NCBI GenBank assembly: GCA_017430965.1
Contig: JAFRLX010000055.1
Location: forward strand, 1-54,021
Origin: Clostridia bacterium
Lineage (GTDB): Bacteria > Bacillota > Clostridia > Oscillospirales > Acutalibacteraceae
DNA: 54,021 nucleotides
Direction of reading: 5' to 3'
Shown here: one piece after another, positions 10,301-18,559 of the stretch
Position numbering within the stretch: position 1 is the first letter of the stretch
Layout of the letters: each line of letters begins with the position of its first letter
Program-made: the position numbers and the translations under genes
Notes under the pieces: generated by a model
Seen by the model: only the letters and a program-made list of their open reading frames with translations
Database searches by the model: none
Told to the model about the DNA's origin: nothing

Positions 10301-12459
10301 ACAGCAGAACCTTCGTTAAAGCAAATTATGGTGCAAACGATACCGCTGTAGCAGCAGCAAATCAGATTCTCGGCACAGAGAACGCAGATAAGATCTACAC
10401 ATCCGACTCTCTCAGCGCACTGCAGACTGCAGTTGATAACAATGTTGAGCAAGGTCTCGGCAGAACCCATCAGGGTGAAGTAAATACTGCTACAGATAAT
10501 ATCAACAATGCGATTGACGATATGCAGTATCAAATCTACACCGTGAAGTTCTATGTGGACGGCAGCGAGTATGCTTCCAATGATTATCACTACAATGATG
10601 ATCTTCAAGTCCCGGCTTCCCCGACTAAGGCACCTGACAACACCTACACCTACAGCTTTAGCGGTTGGACTCCGGCACCCGCAGAGAAGGTAACTGCCAC
10701 TACAACCTACAACGGCAGCTTTGAGCCGACCTATATCGAATACACCGTGAAATTCGTGGTTGACGGTCAGGATTATGATGTGCAGACACTCCACTTTGGT
10801 GACACTGTCGTCGCTCCGACCGACCCGACGAAGGCCCCGTCCGTTTCTACCGTTTACAGCTTCACAGGCTGGACTCCGGAAATTGTTCCGGTAGCAGGTG
10901 ATGCCACCTACACTGCTCAGTTCGATGAGAGTGCAAGAAAGTACACCATTAAGTTTGTTGTGGACGGCACGGAAGTGAAGTCCGATGAAGTGGCTTACGG
11001 CGAAACTCCGGTAGCACCGGCAGACCCGACTAAGGACCCGACCGCTACCACCGTTTACACCTTCGCAGGCTGGGATCCGGCAGTTGAACCGGTAGCATGC
11101 GACCAGACTTACACCGCTCAGTTTGATGAGAGTGCAAGAAAGTACACCATTAAGTTTGTTGTGGACGGCACGGAAGTGAAGTCCGATGAAGTGGCTTACG
11201 GCGAAACTCCGGTAGCACCGGCAGATCCGACTAAGGACCCGAGCGTTTCTACCGTTTACACATTCGCAGGTTGGGATCCGGCAATTGCACCGGTAGCAGG
11301 CGACCAGACCTACACCGCTCAGTTCGATGAATCCCCGAGAATGTACACCGTGACCATCATTACCAAGAGTACGACAGATGCTTCTGATGTCACTGCAACT
11401 CAGGATGTTGCCTTTGGTGACACACCGGCAATGCCCACTCCGGCAACAGGCTTCGTCGTTGGTTCCACCCAGTATGACTTTACCGGTTGGAATCCGGAAG
11501 TTGCTCCGGTCGATGGCGATGTTACCTACACCGCTCAGTACACCGAGACTCCGGTACAAGGCGACACCTACACCATTAACTTTAAGTATGCGGATACTGC
11601 AGAGCAGGCTGTTGCCGGCGAAGCAGAGTACGCAGACCACACTGCAGTTTATGCGAAGGATGCAACCGTGAGCGTTCCGACTCCGGAAGACTTCACCACT
11701 GCAAGCGCAAGCTACAAGTTCACCGGTTGGGATAAGGAAGTTGGTCCTGCTGAAGCAGATGTTACCTATGTTGCTCAGTATGATGTAACTCCTCTTACCG
11801 AAACCTTTGAAATCAACTTCAGATATGCTGCTACCGCTGCTGAGGTTGACGATGGTCACCTTGAAGACCACTTCCAGACTGTAGCTGAAGGCGAAAAGCC
11901 TGAGGTTCCGACTCCGGCTGACTTTACAGATGGCAACACCACCTACACCTTCGTTGGTTGGGATAAGGAAGTTGTCGCTGCAACAGAAGATACTGTTTAC
12001 ACAGCTATCTACAAAGTTGAAACCGTATTCGTACCGGATATGACCGAGATTGAAGCACTTGTTGAAAGATACAATGACATGGTTCAATCAGGTGAATATG
12101 TCCAGGAAGATTTGGATGCAGTCAAAGCTTACATCGATGATATTTATGATAAGTATGACAACAATGAGTTTGCGAATCAAGAAGAAGTAGACGAAATGGC
12201 TGTCTATCTCAAGTATCTCGAAGATAACTGCAGAAAGATCGAAACTCCGGACGACGATAAGAAGGACGATGATAATAAGGATACCGATAACACGGATAAG
12301 AAGGAAGCCGATAAGAAGTCCTCTTCTTACAAGAAGTACTCCTCTTCCTCTCCGTCCACCGGTGACAATGCAACCTTAGTTGTGATGTCCGTCATCCTTG
12401 TTGCATCTATCGGTCTTGCCGTTGTTACGCTCAACAAGAGAAGAAAGGAAGATTTCTAA
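7345..12459 (+). CDS. Giant sortase-anchored protein with many InlB-type repeats
   Basis: A 1704-residue surface protein. It has a signal peptide (about 1-29), a cohesin-like N-terminal region (about 37-250), then a long array of InlB/Flg_new-type repeats of about 65-70 residues interspersed with FIVAR-like helical segments containing GLGRT. A Lys/Asp/Ser-rich spacer follows, then a sortase-type tail: PSTGD (1670-1674), hydrophobic helix, NKRRKEDF. Clostridial sortases commonly use (S/N)PxTG-type signals. The ribosome binding site is GGAGG at good spacing. Two neighbouring repeats share a 101-nt identical stretch (see the repeat entry). There is no dockerin and no enzyme domain. Repeat-rich wall proteins of this build usually act as adhesins or stalks; the ligand is unknown. 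Confidence 0.75.
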   Translation: MKVKKVLSLVLAVLLVFSMIPIQLMTSAGLEPTTFGNNSDFSLDVSVADSGDYAGCIDVALKIHINYSDLASGNDRKLATFNQVIKLDPTLVSTVSKKKSTRGTPNMAAMIAEAQSAGYIGTTKDWAIIANPIEYEEEEEAAYTISPNSTLCYDEDSGMVFIQLGGYLDSADLAYENTEGTSADMTLVHLYLKPQDGKDLTDAPSGILLATDDEATAASMPACMAPTFVSSFSTDPASPNSSDTEFSPEFYPTSTWTITFTGIKNADGSAADNVVLTVNDGEAVEAPTLVNYNDGDFDYTATGWDKEVVTPAAADATYTAQYAKKNNDATALQTEVTADEALKEDDYKSGWDNFATKLAAAQTVLENNASDNPDNWPTATEIATALSELQTAKSQLVPKDVFFDITFVWTTENGDQRQAVPTQKDTVPTPPQGSTDGYETATTTYTFAGWLDENKEPVDALAPATEATTYTAYYTDAPKTATISFVYRVADGESAYREVTTDGTVVNIGSAAADCVPADAVTFYTNDGLKEYQLTGWSPELGEVSGDTQYVAQYTMVEHPADYTAVDTAIAAYNEMKQADPNFNERYTKDSRDAVDKAINDVVRGLPDRDQELVNQMAAAIQDAMEALETSEVTVTYNVRGTETTEKFAYGTAAADVAAKAPTVPQTIEDGDYDYTFTTWSPDFTDVVADGCTYYHAQFDETFVPISTEALERAIAQKIAERDNGTEWTEESVAGLNELIQDAQKYLQDPQVYGRSTQPQVTADTNTILNYELIEKQAPVTQYTIIFQDWDATEISKQVVNAGDSITVPENPTRPDSADGNFSYTFIGWGEDVVNPPTESKTYTAQYETVTHFADLAALNTAIGNANNKVAAEQDIFDEKYANADAYRAAIQGAQDLADSNPLLSQQGTVDQTAQALENFELVPNQFTITFKQTKAGDTERILDYGATPQEPAFENFEDGDDDVAQTGWDATIVPATSNATYNATYSRTFVKANYGANDTAVAAANQILGTENADKIYTSDSLSALQTAVDNNVEQGLGRTHQGEVNTATDNINNAIDDMQYQIYTVKFYVDGSEYASNDYHYNDDLQVPASPTKAPDNTYTYSFSGWTPAPAEKVTATTTYNGSFEPTYIEYTVKFVVDGQDYDVQTLHFGDTVVAPTDPTKAPSVSTVYSFTGWTPEIVPVAGDATYTAQFDESARKYTIKFVVDGTEVKSDEVAYGETPVAPADPTKDPTATTVYTFAGWDPAVEPVACDQTYTAQFDESARKYTIKFVVDGTEVKSDEVAYGETPVAPADPTKDPSVSTVYTFAGWDPAIAPVAGDQTYTAQFDESPRMYTVTIITKSTTDASDVTATQDVAFGDTPAMPTPATGFVVGSTQYDFTGWNPEVAPVDGDVTYTAQYTETPVQGDTYTINFKYADTAEQAVAGEAEYADHTAVYAKDATVSVPTPEDFTTASASYKFTGWDKEVGPAEADVTYVAQYDVTPLTETFEINFRYAATAAEVDDGHLEDHFQTVAEGEKPEVPTPADFTDGNTTYTFVGWDKEVVAATEDTVYTAIYKVETVFVPDMTEIEALVERYNDMVQSGEYVQEDLDAVKAYIDDIYDKYDNNEFANQEEVDEMAVYLKYLEDNCRKIETPDDDKKDDDNKDTDNTDKKEADKKSSSYKKYSSSSPSTGDNATLVVMSVILVASIGLAVVTLNKRRKEDF
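10924..11225 (+). repeat. Recent internal tandem duplication (201-nt period)
   Basis: Positions 10924-11024 and 11125-11225 are identical over 101 nt; the next base differs. The offset of 201 nt equals 67 codons, one InlB-type repeat unit. Other repeats in this gene have diverged in sequence, so this pair is a recent duplication or a conversion event. Confidence 0.85.
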
Positions 12460-12702
12460 TCTCTCTTTGTAACAACAACAAACCACAACCTTACCGTTTT
12501 TAAAAAGCGGTAACAGACCTTAAATGAACTCCATATAGGTGCGGGAGTTTGACCGCTCCCGCACCGAGAGTTCGTTTCCGGTTGTGCGCACTGCGAAAGT
12601 GCTGCCGACATTTCTGCTACAATGTTGGGATTGCACTGTGTGTGAAATTGCGCTGCAAAGCGCCGCAATCAAACCTTGCTTGCAGTGTGCGAATAAAAGA
12701 AG

Positions 12703-12768
12703 AAATAGGTAAAAACCTAAGTTTCAAAACTGTTTTTGAGATTTTGGGTTTTACCTATTTTTTATTTA
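12703..12768 (+). terminator. Long-stem terminator
   Basis: Arms AAATAGGTAAAAACC (12703-12717) and GGTTTTACCTATTT (12747-12760) pair with one bulge and are followed by a T-rich tail; the loop can form a smaller inner stem. It lies about 250 bp after the giant repeat protein gene. Confidence 0.6.
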
Positions 12769-12831
12769 TTAATGTCTATAGACGCTTCCGCTCCGCCCCA
12801 CCAAAAAAGTATGGAATGGTTAGCGTGAAAG

Positions 12832-12863
12832 AAAAGTATGGGGACTGTTCTTATACTTTTTTT
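12832..12863 (+). terminator. Terminator hairpin with T-tail
   Basis: AAAAGTAT pairs with ATACTTTT and is followed by TTT. It is a second stop signal before the next gene's promoter. Confidence 0.5.
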
Positions 12864-12941
12864 AAAAGCACTGTATTTTTCGGCATCAGTTTATCCTTAG
12901 TGCGTTATCATTAAAAACCTGCATGAATGTCGTTATTCATA

Positions 12942-12970
12942 TTGTATTGGAGCATTTTTGGCGTTATAGT
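12942..12970 (+). promoter_or_regulatory. Probable sigma-A promoter
   Basis: TTGTAT (12942-12947) and TATAGT (12965-12970), 17-bp spacer, about 30 bp before the start at 13000. Confidence 0.5.
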
Positions 12971-12999
12971 AGTAGTAGAACACATGAAAGGAGTGTATC

Positions 13000-14787
13000 A
13001 TGGAAAGATTAAAAAAGACAGGCTGGAAATCAATACTGCTGCTATGTGCCTTGGCAGGCATACTCATTGCGGCTATCGGTATATTCAGTCTGCAAGCAAG
13101 TGCCGAAATTCATGAAGTTCGTATAGGGAGCAGTGACATTTCAAAAGAATTAAAAGTGTATGACTCTATCAAGCTCTATGACGGTACCGTTGAGAACATT
13201 AGCGGCGACCAATCAATTATTGCCATTAGCGATTTAAAGCTTGATTCAAATTACAATTATTACTATTTGATTCGTGCTTCCAAACCGGGAACGGTAACTC
13301 TCACAGTGAGCAAGAAATACTCTTATCCGTCAACGCAGGTCAAGCTTACAATTCATGTCGGTACAATTGGTATCAATTCCTGCCAAATCAGCGGCTTGGC
13401 GAACAAAATCTTTACGGGCGCTGCGCAAACGCAACAGCTTACAATCACTTATGAAGGGAAGCAGGTCAGCTATAAAGCGACCTATTCCGATGATTGTATT
13501 GCGCCCGGAACGCATTATGTGGACATTGAGGGAAGCGGAAATTTCAGCGGTACAAAGAGGCTCAGCTTTAATATCAATATGCCGCAAACCGCCATCCAAT
13601 CTGTGGTGCAGGGAACGACTGCTCTCAAGCCCACGTTAGAGAAAAAAACAGGCGATATTTATTACCAGCTGCAGGCAAAAGTTGCCGGCGGGAATTATGT
13701 GACATATAATTTGAAGAAGGAAACAGCCAAGTTGTTTTCCAACTTAAAGCCCGGCACAAAAATGGTGTTCAGAGCGCGCACCTATACGGTGATTGACGGT
13801 AAAACGGTCTTTGGCAACTGGAGTGCGCCGGTGCAAAAGGCGGCAGGTGTCAGTATAGAAAAGTGCAAAATCAGCGGTGTTGCCAACAAGGTATATAACG
13901 GTAAAAATCAGGCACAGAAAATTTCCGTTACCTATAAGGGAAAACGCGCAACCTTTAAGTTGAAATATGATAATAACAAGAGTATCGGACTGAGAAGCGT
14001 CACGATTATCGGCACCGGAGTGTATACCGACAGTGTCACAAAGTATTATTACATTATTCCGCAAACACCGAAAATCACAGGCTTTGTGGATAGCTATGAT
14101 GTTTTTGATGATTTTTACGCAACACTCAAGTATACGGCGGTAGCCGGAGGTGTCAGCGGGTATCAAATAGCTGTCAAAAGAGCAGGCGGACGTTGGGAGT
14201 TTGACACCACTAAGAATACAAAGTATTATTATAGATATGTTGATTATGATAGCATCTATTGCGCGATTGTCAGAGCATACAAAGTGATGCCGAACGGCAC
14301 CATCATCTACAGTAAGTGGTCGCCGATGGAGCGTGTCTTTACAGGGTATCAATATTTGTATAACTATTGGTTCTATTATACCGATAACACGATTCGAGGC
14401 TATGCTAAAAATGTGTTAAAAGGGGAAAAAATCACGGTCTCTGTCGGCGGTAAAACCTATTCCACCGTGGTAACGCGAGATGCTAAGGTTTATAACTACA
14501 AAATTAAAATAGGTTACAAAAATGTTGGCTCAAAAATCATCCTGCGCTATTATAATAAGCTCAATCAAAGAATCATCATGTATAATGACATTGTTTATTA
14601 TACGGAAAAAATTTATCAGGGTTACACAATGGCTCAGGTAAAACTCTGCCCCGGATTCGGAAAACCGACGAGAATCAACCGCTCCGCCTATGGCGAAAGC
14701 TGGTATTATGATTGGGGTAGCAGCTCTTACGGTTGGGTGTATTTCGATGAATACGGAAGAGTCGAGGATTGGTCAATCTATGGTTAA
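13000..14787 (+). CDS. Secreted protein with Ig/FN3-like modules and a BamE-like C-terminal motif
   Basis: A 595-residue exported protein. It has a signal peptide or signal anchor (about 1-36, ends QASA), an Ig-like segment (about 40-120), and two copies of a module beginning CQISGLANK and CKISGVANK, each followed by a strand-rich FN3-like domain ending near RAxTYTV or RAYKVMP. A Tyr-rich region follows. The last 60 residues contain the patterns GYTMAQV, GKPTRINRS and GWVYFDEYGRV, which resemble the SmpA/BamE-type fold seen at the end of small clostridial surface proteins. Ribosome binding site AAGGAG. It has its own promoter and terminator, so it is a single-gene unit. Function unknown; the modules suggest a wall-associated binding protein. 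Confidence 0.65.
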   Translation: MERLKKTGWKSILLLCALAGILIAAIGIFSLQASAEIHEVRIGSSDISKELKVYDSIKLYDGTVENISGDQSIIAISDLKLDSNYNYYYLIRASKPGTVTLTVSKKYSYPSTQVKLTIHVGTIGINSCQISGLANKIFTGAAQTQQLTITYEGKQVSYKATYSDDCIAPGTHYVDIEGSGNFSGTKRLSFNINMPQTAIQSVVQGTTALKPTLEKKTGDIYYQLQAKVAGGNYVTYNLKKETAKLFSNLKPGTKMVFRARTYTVIDGKTVFGNWSAPVQKAAGVSIEKCKISGVANKVYNGKNQAQKISVTYKGKRATFKLKYDNNKSIGLRSVTIIGTGVYTDSVTKYYYIIPQTPKITGFVDSYDVFDDFYATLKYTAVAGGVSGYQIAVKRAGGRWEFDTTKNTKYYYRYVDYDSIYCAIVRAYKVMPNGTIIYSKWSPMERVFTGYQYLYNYWFYYTDNTIRGYAKNVLKGEKITVSVGGKTYSTVVTRDAKVYNYKIKIGYKNVGSKIILRYYNKLNQRIIMYNDIVYYTEKIYQGYTMAQVKLCPGFGKPTRINRSAYGESWYYDWGSSSYGWVYFDEYGRVEDWSIYG

Positions 14788-14804
14788 AAATCCGATATAA
14801 CAAC

Positions 14805-14833
14805 AAAAAGCTGCCTCTCTGAGGCAGCTTTTT
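14805..14833. terminator. Bidirectional terminator between convergent genes
   Basis: AAAAAGCTGCCTC and GAGGCAGCTTTTT form a perfect 13-bp stem with a 3-nt loop. The A- and T-tracts allow termination from both the plus-strand secreted protein gene and the minus-strand aminopeptidase gene. Confidence 0.85.
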
Positions 14834-14845
14834 ATCATGATGTGA

Positions 14846-16243
14846 TTACGCTTTGAAGTATTCTTTAAACGCTAAATGGGCGTTGTACAAATCGATTTTG
14901 CCGATGATTTCAAACGGTGCGTGCATGGAAAGCACGGGCACACCCAAATCGACCGTTTCAATATCCAGATTTGCTACATATTTTGCCACGGTGCCACCGC
15001 CGCCGAGGTCGGTTTTGCCGAGCTCTCCGATTTGCCACAGCACGCCCTTGTTGTCGTAGATACCGCGCAGGTAGCCGACAAATTCGGCACTTGCATCGTT
15101 GGAGCCGCTCTTACCGCCGGAGCCGGTGTATTTGGTTAAGCAAACGCCCTTATTGACAAAGGCGCAGTTGTGTTTGTCTACCACATCCGCAAAGGTGGGG
15201 TCAAAGCCGGCATTGACATCGGCGGAAATGCAGGAGGAGTGGCGAATGACATCTCTGCCCTGCAAGCCGACTGTTCTTGCCAAGTCCGCAATAAAGTAGC
15301 GCAAAAAGTCGCACTTCATGCCGGTGTTGCCTTCGGAACCGATTTCCTCTTTATCTACCCAAACGGTGATACAGGTGTTTTCCGGCACGCCGCATTCAAG
15401 CAGCGCTGTCAGCGCCGGGTAGGCGCAGACCTTATCATCGTGACCGTAGCCGCCGATAAAGGAGCGGTCAAAGCCGATTTCTCTGACAGGGAAGGCGGGA
15501 ATAGCGCACAGCTCTGCCGAGAGAAAATCTCTTTCGCATATGCCGTATTTTTCAAAGAGCAGGTTTAAGATATTGAGCTTTACCAGTTCGCTTTCTTCAT
15601 CATCTTTAAACGGTACGGAGCCGATGAGCAGGTTGAGTTCTTCGGCTTTAACAATCTGCCGTGCTTCGCGCTTCATTTGCTCGGTGGCAAGGTGCGGCAG
15701 CAAATCGGTCACCACAAACTGCGGGTCAGCAGGGGCATCTCCGATATTGACCGTGAGCTTTTCGCCGTTTGCTTTGCAAACGACACCATGAAGTGTCAGC
15801 GGGATAGCGGTCCACTGGTACTTTTTAATGCCGCCGTAGTAGTGTGTTTTAAAGAATGCCATATTCTCACTTTCATACAGCGGGTTAGGCTTTAAATCCA
15901 GGCGCGGGGAGTCGATGTGTGCCGCGGCGATTTTGACACCCTCTGCCAAAGGCTTTGTGCCGATAACAGCGGCAACAACCGCCTTGTTGCGCTGGATTTT
16001 GTAGACCTTAGAGCCGGGCGCATAAGGTTCGGTTCTGCCTTCATCGAAGGGCTCAAAACCATTTTCCTTGAGCACCGTTTCGGCATAAACGGCGCACTCT
16101 CTTTCGGTGCGGTTTTTATCTAAAAATGCGATATACCCTTTTGCAAATTCACTACAGGCGGCAAGTGCTTCCTCGCTCATTGCCTGATAGCCGTTGGGAA
16201 ATTCATTAAAGAGCTGTTTTTTGAGTTCTTTGGCTTGTGACAT
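14846..16243 (-). CDS. M18-family aminopeptidase
   Basis: A zinc-dependent cytoplasmic aminopeptidase (465 residues, normal for the family) that removes N-terminal residues from peptides; acidic residues are preferred in characterised relatives. Family motifs are in order: AAHIDSPRLD with the metal His at 109, GGYGHDDKVCAYPAL with the bridging Asp (about 269), VDKEEIGSEGNTG with the catalytic Glu pair (about 299-300), SADVNAGFD, and the C-terminal SMHAPFE with the last metal His. Ribosome binding site AGGAG, 10 nt from the ATG. It follows the Sua5-CoaE gene by 15 bp and is probably the last gene of the prfA transcript. I cannot separate the apeA and apeB subtypes by eye, so no symbol is given. 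Confidence 0.9.
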   Translation of the reverse strand: MSQAKELKKQLFNEFPNGYQAMSEEALAACSEFAKGYIAFLDKNRTERECAVYAETVLKENGFEPFDEGRTEPYAPGSKVYKIQRNKAVVAAVIGTKPLAEGVKIAAAHIDSPRLDLKPNPLYESENMAFFKTHYYGGIKKYQWTAIPLTLHGVVCKANGEKLTVNIGDAPADPQFVVTDLLPHLATEQMKREARQIVKAEELNLLIGSVPFKDDEESELVKLNILNLLFEKYGICERDFLSAELCAIPAFPVREIGFDRSFIGGYGHDDKVCAYPALTALLECGVPENTCITVWVDKEEIGSEGNTGMKCDFLRYFIADLARTVGLQGRDVIRHSSCISADVNAGFDPTFADVVDKHNCAFVNKGVCLTKYTGSGGKSGSNDASAEFVGYLRGIYDNKGVLWQIGELGKTDLGGGGTVAKYVANLDIETVDLGVPVLSMHAPFEIIGKIDLYNAHLAFKEYFKA

Positions 16244-16258
16244 ATCGAAACACTCCTG

Positions 16259-18541
16259 TTAATTATTTCTGATAATTCTATCGGCAAAGCGCACATAAAA
16301 TTCATCGTCTCTTTCAAAGCGCATTCTCTGCCCGATTTCATCTAATGTAATATTATCTCTTTCCACAATTCGTTCTTGGCGAATTGCCGGGTCTGCAATG
16401 ATAAAGATAACTTCATTGCACACTTGGTTGAGCCCGCTTTCAATCAGGGTGGGTGCATCCAAAAACACGGTTTTGATGCCGTTTGTTTTTGCCGTTTCAA
16501 TCAAAGAAATGATTTTCTCCGCTACGGCGGGCAAAACGGTTTCATTGAGCTTTTGCAGGTTTTCTTCACTGGCAAAAGCAAGGGCGGCAAGGCGCTTGCG
16601 GTTAATGCGCTTGCCGATTAAGATGCTGTCGCCGAAGGCAAGCACCAAGCTGAGAATCATGCTGTCCGTTTCGAGCATGGAGTGGTACACTTCATCGGCA
16701 TCTATGACAAGGCTGTCGGGTGTTTTTGCTGCCATGCGGGTGGCGATGTAGGTTTTACCGCAGCCTGTTTTGCCGGTTAAGCCGACCACTTTAATACCGG
16801 GAATCTTTTCATAGCGCTTGGTTTGCACCGGCGCAGGCGCATTTTGGCCTGTCGGAGCATCGCTGTATTTAATCGGGTTCTGGGAATTCCATCGGTAATT
16901 GGGCATGGGCAGGAAGGGCTCCGGTTCCTCTTCCTCTTCCTCGTCTTTTCTGCCGAAGAGGCGGGCGAAAAAGCCTTTCTTTTTCGGCTCCTCATCCTCG
17001 TAAACATCAAATTGGAAATCATCATCAATCGTATCAACCGGATAGGCGACAGGTTTGATGCCGTCCTCATCAATGAGCGCTTCATAAAAAATCTTGGTCG
17101 GGTCTTCTTCGCTGGTTTTTTCCACAACGGTGATATTATCGCTGATTGCTTTGGAAAAGTCCTCATTAAAGTCTTCACCGAAGCGCACATCATTGAGCGC
17201 TAAAATGGCGGAATCCTCTTCAAAGGCGGAAAAGTTATTGACCACTCTGCCGGCATCGACTTCCAGCTGGGTGAAGTCCTCGCTTTCCGCTGCCTGCCTG
17301 CTTTCATCAAGCACCATGTCACCCAGTTGTGCTGCAGGCGCCTCGACTGTTTGCGGTGCATCGGCACTCAAAAAGGTTTCGGTATTATCATTGTCTGATT
17401 TTGCCGCACTATTCGCATTGTCTTCGCTGATTTGAGTGAGGTTTGCAGGCGTTTGCGGTGCGGCTGCACTTCCGCGCGCATCAGGGCTGTCGGCAGCGAT
17501 GGCGGGAACGGTTGCCGGAGTCGGTTGGTCTAATGCAATAACACGGAAACCGGCAGCGCACAGCAGGCGGTTATTGACCGCTAAACCGACACCCTCACTG
17601 TTGCACAGCGGGGCAAAGGCTTTGGTTAAACCGCGCTCATCAATGCTTCTTAAAATATCAAACAAACGCTTTGCGTGGGTAACGCTATCCTGCTTTGCAC
17701 CGAGAGAGAAGGTGTTTAAGCCTTCCAGTTCATCCAACTGTTCATCAAAGCAAATAACGGCTGTTTTTTCATCGGCATTTTTTTGAATATAGCGGGAAAA
17801 TGCCAAATCATTGCCCTCCAGCAGTTGCAGCTCAGCCTTCGGTGCATAGTGCTTATATTTCATGCCGGGGGAAAGGGCGCTTTCGCCCTCTTTGAGCGCT
17901 TGTGTCGCGGAGGGGTGAATGGCAACTTTCCCGATGACCTTGCGCAGTTGCTCTGCGGAAATTCTGCCCGGGCGCAAAATAATCGGTGTTTCTTCCGCCA
18001 AGGAAATAACCGTTGATTCCAAGCCGACCATGCAGTCGCCGCCGTCAATAATACCATCAATCCTGCCGTTCATATCGGCATAAACATGAGAGAATTTTGT
18101 CGGACTCGGCGCACCGGACAAGTTGGCACTCGGCGCTGCGAGCGGAACACCGCATTCTTTGATAAAGCGGAAGGCAATTTTGTTCTTGGGCATTCTCACT
18201 GCCACGGTATCTAAGCCTCCGCTGACAATGTCGGGAACCAGTGCGCTCTTTTTGAGCACAATGGTCAGCGGTCCCGGCCAAAAGCGCTCTGCCAGAAGCT
18301 TGGCATTTTGCGGCACTTCCTCAACGAGCTTTCCCCAATCGGAAATGTTGGCAATGTGCACGATAAGCGGGTTGTCGCTTTGCCTGCCTTTAGCCTCATA
18401 AATTTTTCGGACTGCTTCTGTATCTAAGGCATTGGCAGCGAGGCCGTAAACGGTTTCGGTAGGCATAGCAACCACACCGCCGTTTCGGATAATGGCAGCG
18501 GCTTCGCTTAATTCGGTTTTTGTAAAAATCTTTGTTTCCAT
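16259..18541 (-). CDS. Fusion: threonylcarbamoyl-AMP synthase (Sua5) + dephospho-CoA kinase (CoaE)
   Basis: A 760-residue two-enzyme polypeptide. Residues 1 to about 330 are a full Sua5/YrdC protein, which makes threonylcarbamoyl-AMP for the t6A base of ANN-decoding tRNAs. It has the start PTETVYGLA, the substrate motif KGRQSDNPLIVHI, APSANLSG, and the extra C-terminal Sua5 domain. Residues about 340-560 are an acidic low-complexity linker with a basic patch (FFARLFGRKDEEEEEE). Residues 583-760 are a CoaE-like kinase, the last step of coenzyme A synthesis: the P-loop is GKTGCGKT, followed by DADEVYH and a lid region with RQERIVERD. The CoaE motif usually written HPxI is not obvious, so the kinase half may be divergent. 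One uninterrupted frame links both halves. It lies 18 bp after prfA. Fusing t6A and CoA enzymes is unusual. Confidence 0.85.
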   Translation of the reverse strand: METKIFTKTELSEAAAIIRNGGVVAMPTETVYGLAANALDTEAVRKIYEAKGRQSDNPLIVHIANISDWGKLVEEVPQNAKLLAERFWPGPLTIVLKKSALVPDIVSGGLDTVAVRMPKNKIAFRFIKECGVPLAAPSANLSGAPSPTKFSHVYADMNGRIDGIIDGGDCMVGLESTVISLAEETPIILRPGRISAEQLRKVIGKVAIHPSATQALKEGESALSPGMKYKHYAPKAELQLLEGNDLAFSRYIQKNADEKTAVICFDEQLDELEGLNTFSLGAKQDSVTHAKRLFDILRSIDERGLTKAFAPLCNSEGVGLAVNNRLLCAAGFRVIALDQPTPATVPAIAADSPDARGSAAAPQTPANLTQISEDNANSAAKSDNDNTETFLSADAPQTVEAPAAQLGDMVLDESRQAAESEDFTQLEVDAGRVVNNFSAFEEDSAILALNDVRFGEDFNEDFSKAISDNITVVEKTSEEDPTKIFYEALIDEDGIKPVAYPVDTIDDDFQFDVYEDEEPKKKGFFARLFGRKDEEEEEEPEPFLPMPNYRWNSQNPIKYSDAPTGQNAPAPVQTKRYEKIPGIKVVGLTGKTGCGKTYIATRMAAKTPDSLVIDADEVYHSMLETDSMILSLVLAFGDSILIGKRINRKRLAALAFASEENLQKLNETVLPAVAEKIISLIETAKTNGIKTVFLDAPTLIESGLNQVCNEVIFIIADPAIRQERIVERDNITLDEIGQRMRFERDDEFYVRFADRIIRNN

Positions 18542-18559
18542 TTGTTGTCGATTTTTCCT

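Larger units (their letters stand above)
12460..12999. other. Intergenic region rich in hairpins
   Basis: There is no credible gene in this 540-bp stretch. It contains a hairpin TTACCG/CGGTAA (12491-12513), a 10-bp GC-rich hairpin GGTGCGGGAG/CTCCCGCACC (12538-12565) without a T-tail, two T-tailed hairpins listed separately, and a promoter near the 3' end. A plus-strand open frame (12549-12914) crosses all the hairpins and has no ribosome binding site, so I do not call it. Confidence 0.55.

Noticed and set aside
10033..12087. 684-residue minus-strand open frame inside the giant repeat protein gene
   Set aside because: Same reason: a long antisense frame produced by codon bias in repeats, with no recognisable domain or start signal.
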